From positions 310,001 to 374,000 of the forward strand of contig JAHBUQ010000001.1 of assembly GCA_019637995.1 (NCBI GenBank): a stretch of 64,000 nt of DNA. The letters run 5' to 3'. This stretch comes from Ignavibacteriota bacterium (GTDB lineage: Bacteria; Bacteroidota; Ignavibacteria; Kapaibacteriales; UBA2268). This document shows positions 1 through 8,150 of the stretch, one piece after another. Made by a program: the position numbers and the translations under genes. Under the pieces are notes generated by a model that was given only the letters and a program-made list of their open reading frames with translations, searched no databases and was not told the DNA's origin. Every line of letters starts with the position of its first letter. Position 1 is the stretch's first letter.

Positions 1-858
1 CATAATTTTTTCAATTACATTTTCAGATAATTTTAATTCATTTCCGAGCAGCTCAGCCACTGAGATATATGAAGAGGCATCAGGGAAAGGAGTTTCAGGT
101 ATTCCGTCGAAATCAGCACCCATACCTATTATATTTTCACCTCCAAGGCTCAGAATATGCTCGATATGTCTGATTAATTCAATTTTGAGGTCATTTTCAG
201 CTGAGCCTATGAATTCAGAATAAAAATTAATTCCCACAAATCCGCCTCTGGAGATAATTTCACGAATTTGCTCATCGTGAAGATTTCTGCGATGATCAAA
301 AATAGCCCTTGCATTGGAGTGAGATGCTATAAAAGGCTTTGAAGTATGTTTGACAACATCATTAAAACCGGCTTCGTTCAGATGCGAAACATCAATTATC
401 ATGCATAATTTTTCCATTTCTTTGATTACTTCTATGCCAAAAGGAGTCAGCCCGTAATCTGTATCAATGCCGTCTGCTACGAAATTTCGATGATTCCATG
501 TCAAACCCATCGCACGGACTCCGAGTTTGTAAAATGCATAAAGATTGCTGATATCATTAATTATTGGTCCGGCTCCCTCAATTGAAAGCAAAATATTGAT
601 TTTACTTTCATCATAATCATCTTTATTTTCTAAAAAATTTATCTCCTGCTGAGGATTACGCAGAAAATTTCCAATAGAATTTACAGCAAATCGCATAGCC
701 GAATCACCTACAAACTGAGCTGGTGTAAATATTGCAAAATATTGCAAAACACCGCCGCAGGATTTGAATTTGTCTATATTCCAATGTGCATTACCGCTAT
801 TATAAATATTATTGGGATACTTCGTCAATGTATCACAATGTGCATCAGCAACTTTCAT
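1..858 (-). CDS. Membrane dipeptidase, peptidase M19 family (C-terminus cut by window edge)
   Basis: Zinc-dependent dipeptidase of the M19 (renal dipeptidase) family, which hydrolyses dipeptides. The ATG at 856-858 gives MKVADAHCDT, with the metal-binding HxD motif at H7 and D9. The family's bridging glutamate is visible in the LLSIEGAG segment (about E94), and later histidines lie in DVSHLNE and ASHSNAR. 286 codons are visible; the family usually has 310-400 residues, so only the C-terminus is missing. No signal peptide is seen, so the protein is probably cytoplasmic. It diverges from the DUF3108 gene across a gap of about 100 bp. Family assignment is firm; the substrate is not known. Confidence 0.88.
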   Translation of the reverse strand, partial: MKVADAHCDTLTKYPNNIYNSGNAHWNIDKFKSCGGVLQYFAIFTPAQFVGDSAMRFAVNSIGNFLRNPQQEINFLENKDDYDESKINILLSIEGAGPIINDISNLYAFYKLGVRAMGLTWNHRNFVADGIDTDYGLTPFGIEVIKEMEKLCMIIDVSHLNEAGFNDVVKHTSKPFIASHSNARAIFDHRRNLHDEQIREIISRGGFVGINFYSEFIGSAENDLKIELIRHIEHILSLGGENIIGMGADFDGIPETPFPDASSYISVAELLGNELKLSENVIEKIM

Positions 859-962
859 AATTTAATTCCGTCTAAATAATAGTTATTGAAATTTGTTTTG
901 AAATAAATGTAAAATTAAGTAATTATTTGAAAAAAATCAATTATTTTTGAAGAAACAGGTAA

Positions 963-1793
963 ATGAATATGGAAATTAGTAAAAAAATATTGTTTCTTTC
1001 TCTAAGCGTGGTAATTTTCGTTTTGACTTTGCTTTTGACAATGACTCTGGAATCACAGGATGATGTCAGCAAAAAAACATTCAGATACGTACCTAATGAA
1101 GCCTTTGGGTTTGGAGAGAAGCTAAACTACAGCGTCGGTTATAAATTTATAACTGCAGGCACCGGACATTTTCATATTCAGCCTGAACCGGTTTACAGAA
1201 ATGGTAGAAAGTGCTATGATGTAAGATTTATGGTAAAATCTCTCGAAAGTCTTGATTGGCTTTATATGGTGCGTGACCAATATCGGACAATACTTGATGT
1301 TAATGGCATCTTTCCATGGGAATTTGAACAGAAGATTCGTGAAGGTGGCTACAAACGTGATGCAAAAGCTTATTTCGACCAGGCAAATAATACGGCGAAA
1401 ACAAATAAAAAAACAATTTTTACTCCTGAATATGTCCATGACATAGTTTCAGCATTCTTTTATGTTCGCACTTTGGATATTGGTAATTTTCCAAAAGATT
1501 CTACTTTTTTTATGCCAAATTTTGTAGATGATACAACTTATACTCTTGGTGTAAAAATCAGAGGAAAACAAACTGTGAAAGTAGATGCAGGGGAGTTCAA
1601 TTGTATAGTAATTGAACCGCTTGTAGTGCAGGGCGGTCTTTTCAAAGCTGATGGCACGATACTTGTTTGGGTATCAGATGACGAGAGGAAAATTCCTGTT
1701 AAAGTTGCTACGAAGATTCCTATAGGATATGTTGAAGCAAAGCTTACAAGTTACTCTGGTCTTAGAGGCAAGTTAGATTCAAAAATAAATTAG
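963..1793 (+). CDS. DUF3108 family exported protein
   Basis: DUF3108 protein of 276 residues, predicted to act in the periplasm or envelope. A hydrophobic signal or anchor covers residues 7-28. The DUF3108 part follows from about residue 45 and starts with the typical FGFGEKLNYSVGY segment, with further beta-rich matches (GGLFKADGTILVWVSDDE). AGG at 957-959 lies upstream of the ATG. It heads a run with lolA and a TPR lipoprotein gene, and a paralogue lies at 59613-60401. The family has no settled function; sitting next to lolA suggests an envelope role, which is inference. TATTTTTG at 942-949 looks like a Bacteroidota -7 box, but no -33 element is at the right distance. Confidence 0.85.
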   Translation: MNMEISKKILFLSLSVVIFVLTLLLTMTLESQDDVSKKTFRYVPNEAFGFGEKLNYSVGYKFITAGTGHFHIQPEPVYRNGRKCYDVRFMVKSLESLDWLYMVRDQYRTILDVNGIFPWEFEQKIREGGYKRDAKAYFDQANNTAKTNKKTIFTPEYVHDIVSAFFYVRTLDIGNFPKDSTFFMPNFVDDTTYTLGVKIRGKQTVKVDAGEFNCIVIEPLVVQGGLFKADGTILVWVSDDERKIPVKVATKIPIGYVEAKLTSYSGLRGKLDSKIN

Positions 1794-1807
1794 AAGGAAA
1801 TTTATTG

Positions 1808-2428
1808 ATGTTAAAATTAATATTAAATATCGCAATCTTGGTAATATTTGCCAAGATTTCATTGTTTTCACAAATGGATAAGGATAAGTTGTTTGAAAAT
1901 ATTAAAACTAAGTATTCAAACTTAAATTCATTATCCTTAAACTTTGTTCTGAATGAGAATTCAGCTATCAAGGGTGAACTCATTGCAAAAAAAGGGAATA
2001 AGTATGTTTTATCTGTTTCAGGAAGGAAAATTTATTGCGATGGTGAAACTATTTGGAATTATGTTCCTGAAAATAAAAATGTGTTAATCAGTAATTTTGA
2101 ATCACACGGTGAAACTGCTTCAATTGAGAGGATACTTTTTGAGTTCACTAATAATTTTGTTCCACTTAAATTATATAAAAATCAAACCACTTACGGTAAA
2201 TCAGTTCATACTTTGGAACTTGTTCCAGGTAGTGAACAGCAGGACGATATAACCATGATTAAACTTGATATGAATACAGATACTCACGATATTTATCAAA
2301 TCAGCATTATTCGTAATTATGCTGAAGAAAGCTGGAGAATCTCAAATCTAAAGATTAACCCTAAAATTGCCGATAATCAATTTAATTTCGTACCTAAAGA
2401 TGATGTTGAATTAATTGACCTGAGATAA
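1808..2428 (+). CDS. lolA: Outer membrane lipoprotein carrier protein LolA-like
   Basis: LolA-family periplasmic chaperone that carries lipoproteins from the inner to the outer membrane. The chosen ATG at 1808 gives 206 residues; an in-frame TTG three bases earlier is less likely because AGAAGG lies well placed for the ATG. A signal peptide covers about residues 1-22 (cleavage near SLFSQ). The fold signature is the half-open barrel pattern: FVLNENSAIKGELIAKKGNKY, then CDGETIWNYVPENKNVLISN. The gene follows the DUF3108 gene by 14 bp and is followed one base later by a lipoprotein gene, so the three are probably cotranscribed. Sequence divergence is high, as is usual for LolA in this superphylum. 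Confidence 0.82.
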   Translation: MLKLILNIAILVIFAKISLFSQMDKDKLFENIKTKYSNLNSLSLNFVLNENSAIKGELIAKKGNKYVLSVSGRKIYCDGETIWNYVPENKNVLISNFESHGETASIERILFEFTNNFVPLKLYKNQTTYGKSVHTLELVPGSEQQDDITMIKLDMNTDTHDIYQISIIRNYAEESWRISNLKINPKIADNQFNFVPKDDVELIDLR

Positions 2429-2429
2429 T

Positions 2430-3023
2430 ATGACCGGATATAAATACTTGATAATTTTATTGATTACAATTTTAACTGTAAGTGCCTGCACATCAGTCAG
2501 GAATACTACATTCAGAAATCACAAAGCGAAATCAGATGTTGAGCAAGCAGAATTTGTAGAAAACTATGCTCCACGCTTTGTGGACACCACTTTCATAAAA
2601 ATGCCTGATGTTGTTCCAAGTAAAGCTAATTATTCCAATGATTTAAATAATTTATTTGAAGAAGCATTGAAAGATTTTGATGCCGGTAATTTTTCATCAG
2701 CAAAGCAAAAATTCATAAATATCAAAAATACTGTTGATAATGGGGACGAGCTATATTATGAATCTGACTTCTACATTGTTGAGTGCATTATAAGTGAAAA
2801 TAAGTTCGATGATGCAGAAAAACTCCTCGAAACAATGCTTGTTGATAAGGGACTTCCAGATAATATCTTAGAAAGAGTTTTAGTCAGATTGGGGCAGATA
2901 AACTGCGCACGAAATGATAAAAAGGAAGCTGCAAAATATTTTACTCGCTTGGGTGATATCAATCCGAATTCAATTTATCTTAAAGTTGCGAATTGCGATT
3001 TCTTAAATGGCGGCTCTAAGTGA
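2430..3023 (+). CDS. TPR-containing lipoprotein
   Basis: Small lipoprotein of 197 residues with tetratricopeptide-like helical repeats. Residues 1-20 form a lipoprotein signal with a VSAC lipobox (Cys20). Residues 70-190 hold helix pairs of TPR type (FEEALKDFDAGNFSSAKQKF and KKEAAKYFTRLGDINPNS). It starts one base after the lolA stop, and its 3' end overlaps the convergent pdxB gene by 21 bp. Likely role: outer-membrane-anchored scaffold or assembly factor (inference from fold and from lying next to lolA). No specific family was recognised. Confidence 0.75.
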   Translation: MTGYKYLIILLITILTVSACTSVRNTTFRNHKAKSDVEQAEFVENYAPRFVDTTFIKMPDVVPSKANYSNDLNNLFEEALKDFDAGNFSSAKQKFINIKNTVDNGDELYYESDFYIVECIISENKFDDAEKLLETMLVDKGLPDNILERVLVRLGQINCARNDKKEAAKYFTRLGDINPNSIYLKVANCDFLNGGSK

Positions 3024-4094
3024 TTCATATCTAATTGGATAATTCTTTCTTAGAAAGTCAAAACCTATAGTCTTATGATTATTAGATTGACCGAATAATT
3101 TTCGGAATTTCATATCGTCACTCATTATTTGACGTGTGAATACAAGGTGATTATACAAATCATATCGTTTGATAAAGTCTGTAATATTTAACAAATTGGA
3201 TTTGCTTAATTCATTTACTATTAATGATTTGTCGATATCAGTTAAAGTATGTTTTTCAAATGCATCAACCATCATTAAAGTGCCATTAAGTTTGCCGTTA
3301 TGTGTATGTCCTGCAATATGTGGTGTTGCAATGTAAGATTTTTCAGCTAATTCTTCGTTGAAAAGCGGCTCATTATCCCACACGTCAATTACGAGTGTGA
3401 TATTCTTTTCGCCTTTCAATTTCAATAAAGCTTCCTCGTCAATAATTCCACCACGCGATGCATGAATAATTAAACTATCATTGTTAATATTTTTTAAATT
3501 ATCGTAATTAAATAATTTAAAAGTATTATACTTAGAGCCGTGAGTAAGTGGTACGTGGTTAGTCAGTATATTACATTTTGCAATTAATTCATCAAGCTCC
3601 ATATACTGTGTATAATCCGGAAATTGAAAACCTGAGTTACTCAGTGGTGGGTCATTCACAAGAATATTCAAACCAAGTAATGCTGAATAAAATGCTACTT
3701 TTGAACCGATATTACCATATCCGACTATTCCAATTGTGACTTCATTAAGGTCAATGTTATTCTCAATTCCCCATTTAAGGATTGAAAATACAACATATTC
3801 AGCGACTGAATTTGAATTACTTCCTAATGCAGAGTAAAATGGAATGTTCCTTTGTGTGATATATTTCAAATCCACATGGTCAATTCCTGAAGTTGCTGTA
3901 GCAACAAGCTTAATATTAGTATTTTCAAGAAGTTCAGAGTTTATCAATGTTTGCGAGCGAGTAAAGAGTATATCGCATTTAGAATTAATTAAGTCAATAT
4001 TTTTCAGTTGCCTGCCTGCAAACGTATGATACTCGCAGTAAGGAGATAAAATTTCTCTAAGAAGAACGATATTTTCATCACCAAAAACTATCAT
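3003..4094 (-). CDS. pdxB: 4-phosphoerythronate dehydrogenase (PdxB-like)
   Basis: D-2-hydroxyacid dehydrogenase of 363 residues, best matched to PdxB, which oxidises 4-phospho-D-erythronate in the DXP-independent branch of pyridoxal phosphate synthesis. The NAD motif GYGNIG lies at residues 125-130. The catalytic triad typical of the family is present: Arg214 (HASRGG), Glu242 (DVWDNEP) and His259 (ATPHIAGHT). The C-terminal extension beyond the core supports PdxB over a generic dehydrogenase. It is the last gene of the minus-strand run 7603-3003, starting one base after the DprE2-like gene ends, so it is cotranscribed with envelope-sugar genes of unrelated pathway. A related hydroxyacid dehydrogenase is the main alternative. 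Confidence 0.8.
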   Translation of the reverse strand: MIVFGDENIVLLREILSPYCEYHTFAGRQLKNIDLINSKCDILFTRSQTLINSELLENTNIKLVATATSGIDHVDLKYITQRNIPFYSALGSNSNSVAEYVVFSILKWGIENNIDLNEVTIGIVGYGNIGSKVAFYSALLGLNILVNDPPLSNSGFQFPDYTQYMELDELIAKCNILTNHVPLTHGSKYNTFKLFNYDNLKNINNDSLIIHASRGGIIDEEALLKLKGEKNITLVIDVWDNEPLFNEELAEKSYIATPHIAGHTHNGKLNGTLMMVDAFEKHTLTDIDKSLIVNELSKSNLLNITDFIKRYDLYNHLVFTRQIMSDDMKFRKLFGQSNNHKTIGFDFLRKNYPIRYESLRAAI

Positions 4095-4095
4095 A

Positions 4096-4836
4096 TTATA
4101 AGCTTAACCTTTTGAAAATGCTTTCAGGTATTAATTTAATAATCAACATTATAAATTTCCAGAAAAATGGTAGATATACGACATTTTTTTGATTGTCTAT
4201 AGCATCAATAATTCCTTTAGCAATATCAGCTGGTTTTGCAAAGAGGAAATTTTTAGGTAAATGTGCCGTCATCGGAGTATCTACAAAACCGGGTTTAACA
4301 GTAATTACATTCACATTGCTTTTTGATAGCCTGTTTCTAAGTCCTTGCAAATAAATAGAGACAGCACCTTTAGCTGCTCCGTAAACATAGTTGCTTTGCC
4401 TTCCTCTGTCACCGGCAACTGACGATATTACTACAAGAGAGCCTTTTTTCTGGTCCTTAAAATACTCAGCAACTAATTCTGAAATTGAAAATACTGATAT
4501 TGCATTATTTTCAAATGACTTATGAAATAATTCGAAATTTTGTCGAGTATCAACATTATCTGTTAGAGTTCCGTGAGCAATCATAACAATATCAATATTA
4601 CCAAAATCATTTACAACATTTTGAATAATTTCCGAATGTTTATCATATTCCAATGCGTCAAACTGATAAAACTTAGCATTTGCCAGTGGATAGTTAGTTC
4701 GAATATCCTCAATAACGGCTAAAGTTTTTGTATGACTTCTTGCTGCGAGTGCTAAGTTATACCCTGAAACAGCAAATTGCTTTGCGGTTTCTTGAGCAAT
4801 TGCCGAAGTAGCTCCAAATATTAAAACGTTTTTCAT
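4096..4836 (-). CDS. SDR-family reductase, DprE2-like (polyprenyl-phospho-2-keto-ribose reductase)
   Basis: Short-chain dehydrogenase of 246 residues. It shows an N-terminal nucleotide-binding FGATSAIAQ turn, a catalytic Ser in VVISSVAG and the YGAAK active-site motif. The C-terminal stretch VKPGFVDTPMTAHLP resembles DprE2, the NADH-dependent enzyme that reduces the 2-keto intermediate to polyprenylphospho-arabinose. Its ATG overlaps the stop of the DprE1-like gene by 4 bp (ATGA), as expected for a two-subunit epimerase. The family is clear; the DprE2 role rests on its neighbours (DprE1-like plus UbiA of phosphoribosyl type). Confidence 0.8.
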   Translation of the reverse strand: MKNVLIFGATSAIAQETAKQFAVSGYNLALAARSHTKTLAVIEDIRTNYPLANAKFYQFDALEYDKHSEIIQNVVNDFGNIDIVMIAHGTLTDNVDTRQNFELFHKSFENNAISVFSISELVAEYFKDQKKGSLVVISSVAGDRGRQSNYVYGAAKGAVSIYLQGLRNRLSKSNVNVITVKPGFVDTPMTAHLPKNFLFAKPADIAKGIIDAIDNQKNVVYLPFFWKFIMLIIKLIPESIFKRLSL

Positions 4837-6134
4837 TTTGAATCTCCTGTAACTCTTCTCCAGAACCCTGAAGAAAATTTTGGGTCAATATATTGTTTAA
4901 ATTCTTTCCACTGTGGATAAAAGTATCTGAAATCCTCTCCTGACATTCTGGCATCTTTAGCAGGGTATAGAATTCCACCTGCATCTCTTACAATTTTATC
5001 CGATAAATCTAATATATCCAATATTTTTTGTCCGGTCATTTTAAAGTCAATTGCCATCGTAATTCCGGGTTTGGGAAATGATAACATTCCCGGAGACTTA
5101 ATTCCTCCGAATGTCTTTAGCACAGTCAGAAATGAAGAGTTTCCACCGGCAGTAATTATTTTAAAAATAGATTTCAGATTTTCCAAACCATTTTCAAAAG
5201 GAATAACAAACTGATATTGCAGAAATCCGCGTTTGCCATAAGCTTTATTCCAGCCATTTACTGCATCTAAAGGATAGAAAAATGGATTGTAATCAATTAT
5301 CAGCCGCTGCCGGTCTTCCAACTGCTTTGTATAATACAGAAAATTGAATGCGGCAACACTCAAAGGATTTATAAAATCATAATCAACCGGAAATGGCAGA
5401 GATTTACTGACATAATCATACTTCTCCGGCTGTAAATTCGCATCGGCAAAATTTCCACGTGAAAGTATTCCGCTGCCGTCAGAATTTGTATTGACCCACG
5501 CAACCGTAAATTCATAATCAGATGAACCAGCATTTACTTCAAAAAATTCCTCAAATGAGCGAAACTTTATATTTTCCGAATCAATCATAGGACCATTGCA
5601 CCTTGTGCATTGAAATTTCACTTTTGTAATGATTCCCGTCAGCCCAAGTCCGCCAATTGTAGCATTGAATAACTCTGTATTTTGCTCTCTGCTACAATAT
5701 GTTCTGCTCAAATCTGAACGAAGTAACTCAAAACTTATGATGTGACAGCCAAAAGTCCCCGCCACGTGATGATTCTTGCCATGGACATCGTTGGCAATGG
5801 CACCTCCGATAGTAATGAGCTTAGTGCCCGGAGTTACGGGCAAAAACCAACCGCGTGGAATCAGAAATGCAATGCATTGTTCAAGAGTAACACCGGATTC
5901 TACTTCAAGAATTCCGTTTTTATCATCAAAGGATATGAATTTATTTAAGTAATTGATACTAATCAAATTATTATCGGGATTAAGGCAACTGTCACCGTAA
6001 CTTTTTCCAAGTCCAAAAGGCAGAAATGAATTTTCATCTGAAAAATCAGGATTCTCATTTCTCCAAAATAAATAGTCATTTTTTTTGTGATGTACTTTTG
6101 GATATCTTCCAAAAGATTCGATACTGTCAATCAT
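4833..6134 (-). CDS. FAD-linked oxidase, DprE1-like (polyprenyl-phospho-ribose 2'-oxidase)
   Basis: FAD-binding oxidoreductase of 433 residues, of the DprE1/ALO type. The N-terminal FAD domain shows LGKSYGDSCLNP, then VTPGTKLITIGGAIANDVHGKNHH, the FAD-contact loop, and TFGCHI. The C-terminal part (YPAKDARM, FRYFYPQW) fits DprE1 length and order. It would oxidise the ribose 2'-OH on a polyprenyl phosphate, and the next gene would reduce the ketone to arabinose. The position matching the mycobacterial benzothiazinone-reactive Cys appears to be Ala in FPKPGITMAIDF. It overlaps both neighbours by 4 bp. The alternative is an oxidase acting on another lipid-linked sugar. Confidence 0.82.
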   Translation of the reverse strand: MIDSIESFGRYPKVHHKKNDYLFWRNENPDFSDENSFLPFGLGKSYGDSCLNPDNNLISINYLNKFISFDDKNGILEVESGVTLEQCIAFLIPRGWFLPVTPGTKLITIGGAIANDVHGKNHHVAGTFGCHIISFELLRSDLSRTYCSREQNTELFNATIGGLGLTGIITKVKFQCTRCNGPMIDSENIKFRSFEEFFEVNAGSSDYEFTVAWVNTNSDGSGILSRGNFADANLQPEKYDYVSKSLPFPVDYDFINPLSVAAFNFLYYTKQLEDRQRLIIDYNPFFYPLDAVNGWNKAYGKRGFLQYQFVIPFENGLENLKSIFKIITAGGNSSFLTVLKTFGGIKSPGMLSFPKPGITMAIDFKMTGQKILDILDLSDKIVRDAGGILYPAKDARMSGEDFRYFYPQWKEFKQYIDPKFSSGFWRRVTGDSK

Positions 6135-7603
6135 AATGTAGCTCCCAGTGCTATAAGGAATATGATTGCAGCAACGATATAGCTGGCTTTATCTTTTAAT
6201 CCAAAGACTATCGGGTCATCATTCATCATACCGCGATGGGCTATAAACCACATTCTGAGTATCCAGTATAACACAACAGGAGTTATCAAATATAGATAAA
6301 ATGGGCTGTTATAGAGCTTAATCACATCGGGATTATCAATGTATAGTGTGAAAACGAGTGTGGAAACAATTCCGGCTGATATACCAATCATACTAATCAG
6401 CGGAATATCCTCCACATAGTAATCGCGACCGCGAGTCTTTGTCTTATTAGATTCTATTAAGCCTTTTAGCTCCGTATAGCGCTTCATAGCACCCAGCGAC
6501 AGGAAGACGAACATCGAAAAACTAAACAACCATGGGGAAATCTCAGTACCGGTTGCCACGCCACCGGCTATCAATCTTGAAGTGTAAAGTAGCGAAAGAA
6601 TGATAATATCAAGCAGATAAATTTTCTTAAGCCTGAATGAATATAGCACTGTTATTATTGTATATGCTACCAAAATCATAGTGAAATTGATTCCAAGAGC
6701 CATTATTGACATTAAATACCCTGACAAAATCATTACAGGTATTATTTTTAAACAAGTTAGTATGCTGATATTCCCTGATGCGGCAGGACGATTTTTCTTG
6801 CCATCGTGGTTTCTGTCCGACTCAATATCTGCCAGGTCATTGATAACATAAATTCCCGAGGCTACAAAACTAAATGACAAAAATGCCCAAATAACATTGA
6901 AATAATCATCAAATCCTGTTTTATGAGCGAGTAATGGCGGCATAAATATCAACAAATTTTTGACCCACTGATGAACCCTGATTTGTTTTATGAAAATTTT
7001 GAATTTATCTCTTTTGAATATAAACTTCTTTGAAACATTTGATGCTTTTTCAGCCTCGTTCAGTAGATTTTCATTGTCGCTTACAACCATTGAATTTCGG
7101 GATTTTGCCCAAACAAATAAATCTTTGTATGAATCTCCTGCATAATCAAATCCCTTTTCTCCAAATAGTTCAACCAAGCGGGCAGCTTTATTCTGACCAA
7201 CAAGATTAATACCGTCTTTACTTGCAATAACTTCATCAAATACATCAAAATGTTCTGCGGCTTTGATTGCTAATGGCTCAGCAGTGGCTGTAACTAATAC
7301 AATTCTTCTGCCATTTGATTTTTCATTGATGACATAATCCAAAACATCCTGATGAAATGGCATTGAAGTAATATTTGGAGTTATAAACTCAAGCAGTTTA
7401 AATTTCAGGAAATATCTGCCTTTTGCAAGCCAGAAGGGCAAGATAAAAATATAAAAGAAATTTTTCTTTAATAAATATATTACCGACTCATAAAGCAGGT
7501 CGGTTTTGAGCAGAGTTCCATCCAAATCCACACATAATGGAATATTTATATCATCATTTTTCAAATTCAGTTTTTGATATTTTGTAAAATTATATAAATT
7601 CAA
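6131..7603 (-). CDS. HAD phosphatase-UbiA prenyltransferase fusion (decaprenyl-phosphate phosphoribosyltransferase type)
   Basis: Fusion protein of 490 residues. Residues 20-190 are a HAD hydrolase: nucleophile motif DLDGT at 26-30, motif II VTATAEP near 104, and GDSYKD near 157. Residues 205-490 are a membrane UbiA prenyltransferase with NDLADIESD at 255-263, followed by HDGKKNRPAASG, the form seen in 5-phosphoribosyl-1-pyrophosphate:decaprenyl-phosphate transferases. Inference: UbiA makes polyprenylphospho-5-phosphoribose and the HAD domain removes the 5-phosphate, replacing the separate phosphatase of mycobacteria. It is the first gene of the DprE1/DprE2/PdxB operon. The TTG start at 7603 is uncertain; no ribosome site is visible, and other TTG codons lie inside the first 20 codons. 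Confidence 0.85.
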   Translation of the reverse strand: MNLYNFTKYQKLNLKNDDINIPLCVDLDGTLLKTDLLYESVIYLLKKNFFYIFILPFWLAKGRYFLKFKLLEFITPNITSMPFHQDVLDYVINEKSNGRRIVLVTATAEPLAIKAAEHFDVFDEVIASKDGINLVGQNKAARLVELFGEKGFDYAGDSYKDLFVWAKSRNSMVVSDNENLLNEAEKASNVSKKFIFKRDKFKIFIKQIRVHQWVKNLLIFMPPLLAHKTGFDDYFNVIWAFLSFSFVASGIYVINDLADIESDRNHDGKKNRPAASGNISILTCLKIIPVMILSGYLMSIMALGINFTMILVAYTIITVLYSFRLKKIYLLDIIILSLLYTSRLIAGGVATGTEISPWLFSFSMFVFLSLGAMKRYTELKGLIESNKTKTRGRDYYVEDIPLISMIGISAGIVSTLVFTLYIDNPDVIKLYNSPFYLYLITPVVLYWILRMWFIAHRGMMNDDPIVFGLKDKASYIVAAIIFLIALGATL

Positions 7604-7730
7604 AAATAACTTATTTCAGTCAATTATCAGAATTTTTGTTTCTTTTTGAAATTTTAAACACATCTATATTTTGAGATTTACTAAACGAAAGGTTGTTTCT
7701 TATTTGTAAAATATATTTTGTTTATTTGAA

Positions 7731-7946
7731 TATTCTGATTATATTACAATTTCTATCCCTGAAATCAACCATAGGGTTAACCCTATGGTTGATAAAGTGC
7801 AGATATTCGATATGCTTGGATTAGAGGTTTTATCTGTAGGGATAGGGCTTGACCTGTCCACACAGAAAATTGATGTATCTCACCTGCCGACGGGAGTGTA
7901 TTTCATCCGTATTGGCAATAAGGTTGAGAAGTTTGTGAAGATGTAA
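7731..7946 (+). pseudogene. Orphan T9SS C-terminal sorting domain (relic 1)
   Basis: An open stretch of 71 codons encodes almost a whole type-A sorting domain (SDYITISIPE ... VQIFDMLGLEVL ... GVYFIRIGNKVEKFVKM, then stop) but has no passenger domain and no start. It is nearly identical at DNA level to the 3' end of the 8151-10043 gene, with an exact match over about 58 bp (7743-7800 against 9830-9887). It is therefore a duplicated or truncated 3' end of a cargo gene. It carries the 30-bp palindrome at 7764-7793 and a degenerate copy of a second palindrome at 7836-7859. Confidence 0.8.
7764..7793. repeat. 30-bp perfect palindrome, copy 1
   Basis: A perfect inverted repeat without spacer; each half is ATCAACCATAGGGTT and its complement. 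It lies in frame inside sorting-domain relic 1, at the loop before VQIFD. An identical copy lies at 9849-9878. Confidence 0.9.
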
Positions 7947-7976
7947 CTATGTTGAATGTTATTGAGTTGAAAGTTA

Positions 7977-8135
7977 AAAAGAGTTATCAGTTGTTATTTG
8001 AGCAGGATTTCAATGTCAGTAAAGGTTAATGACCTGATTCTTAATCTAAATGAATTTAAAACAGGTATGTATCTGATTCGTTATTCATCAGGTGGTTCAT
8101 ATCAGAGTGTTGATAAATTAATTATTGTTAAATAA
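7977..8135 (+). pseudogene. Orphan T9SS C-terminal sorting domain, different subtype (relic 2)
   Basis: The frame ending in TAA at 8133-8135 reads VNDLILNLNEFKTGMYLIRY, then a SSGGSYQSVDKLIIVK tail. This is the last beta-hairpin and C-terminal strand of a type-A sorting domain, of a different sequence class from relic 1. Upstream the frame stays open only to a TAA at 7974-7976, and no passenger or start is present. It lies 15 bp before the start of the 8151 cargo gene. The two relics in tandem suggest repeated loss of cargo genes here. Confidence 0.6.
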
Positions 8136-8150
8136 ACAAGTTTTATTGAA

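Noticed and set aside
942..949. TATTTTTG as -7 box for the DUF3108 gene
   Set aside because: No TTTG or TTG lies 19-21 bp upstream; the only nearby TTTG is 12 bp away.
7601..7608. Minus-strand TATTTTTG at the start of the HAD-UbiA gene as promoter
   Set aside because: It overlaps the annotated start codon and lacks a -33 box; it only shows that the start of this gene is uncertain.
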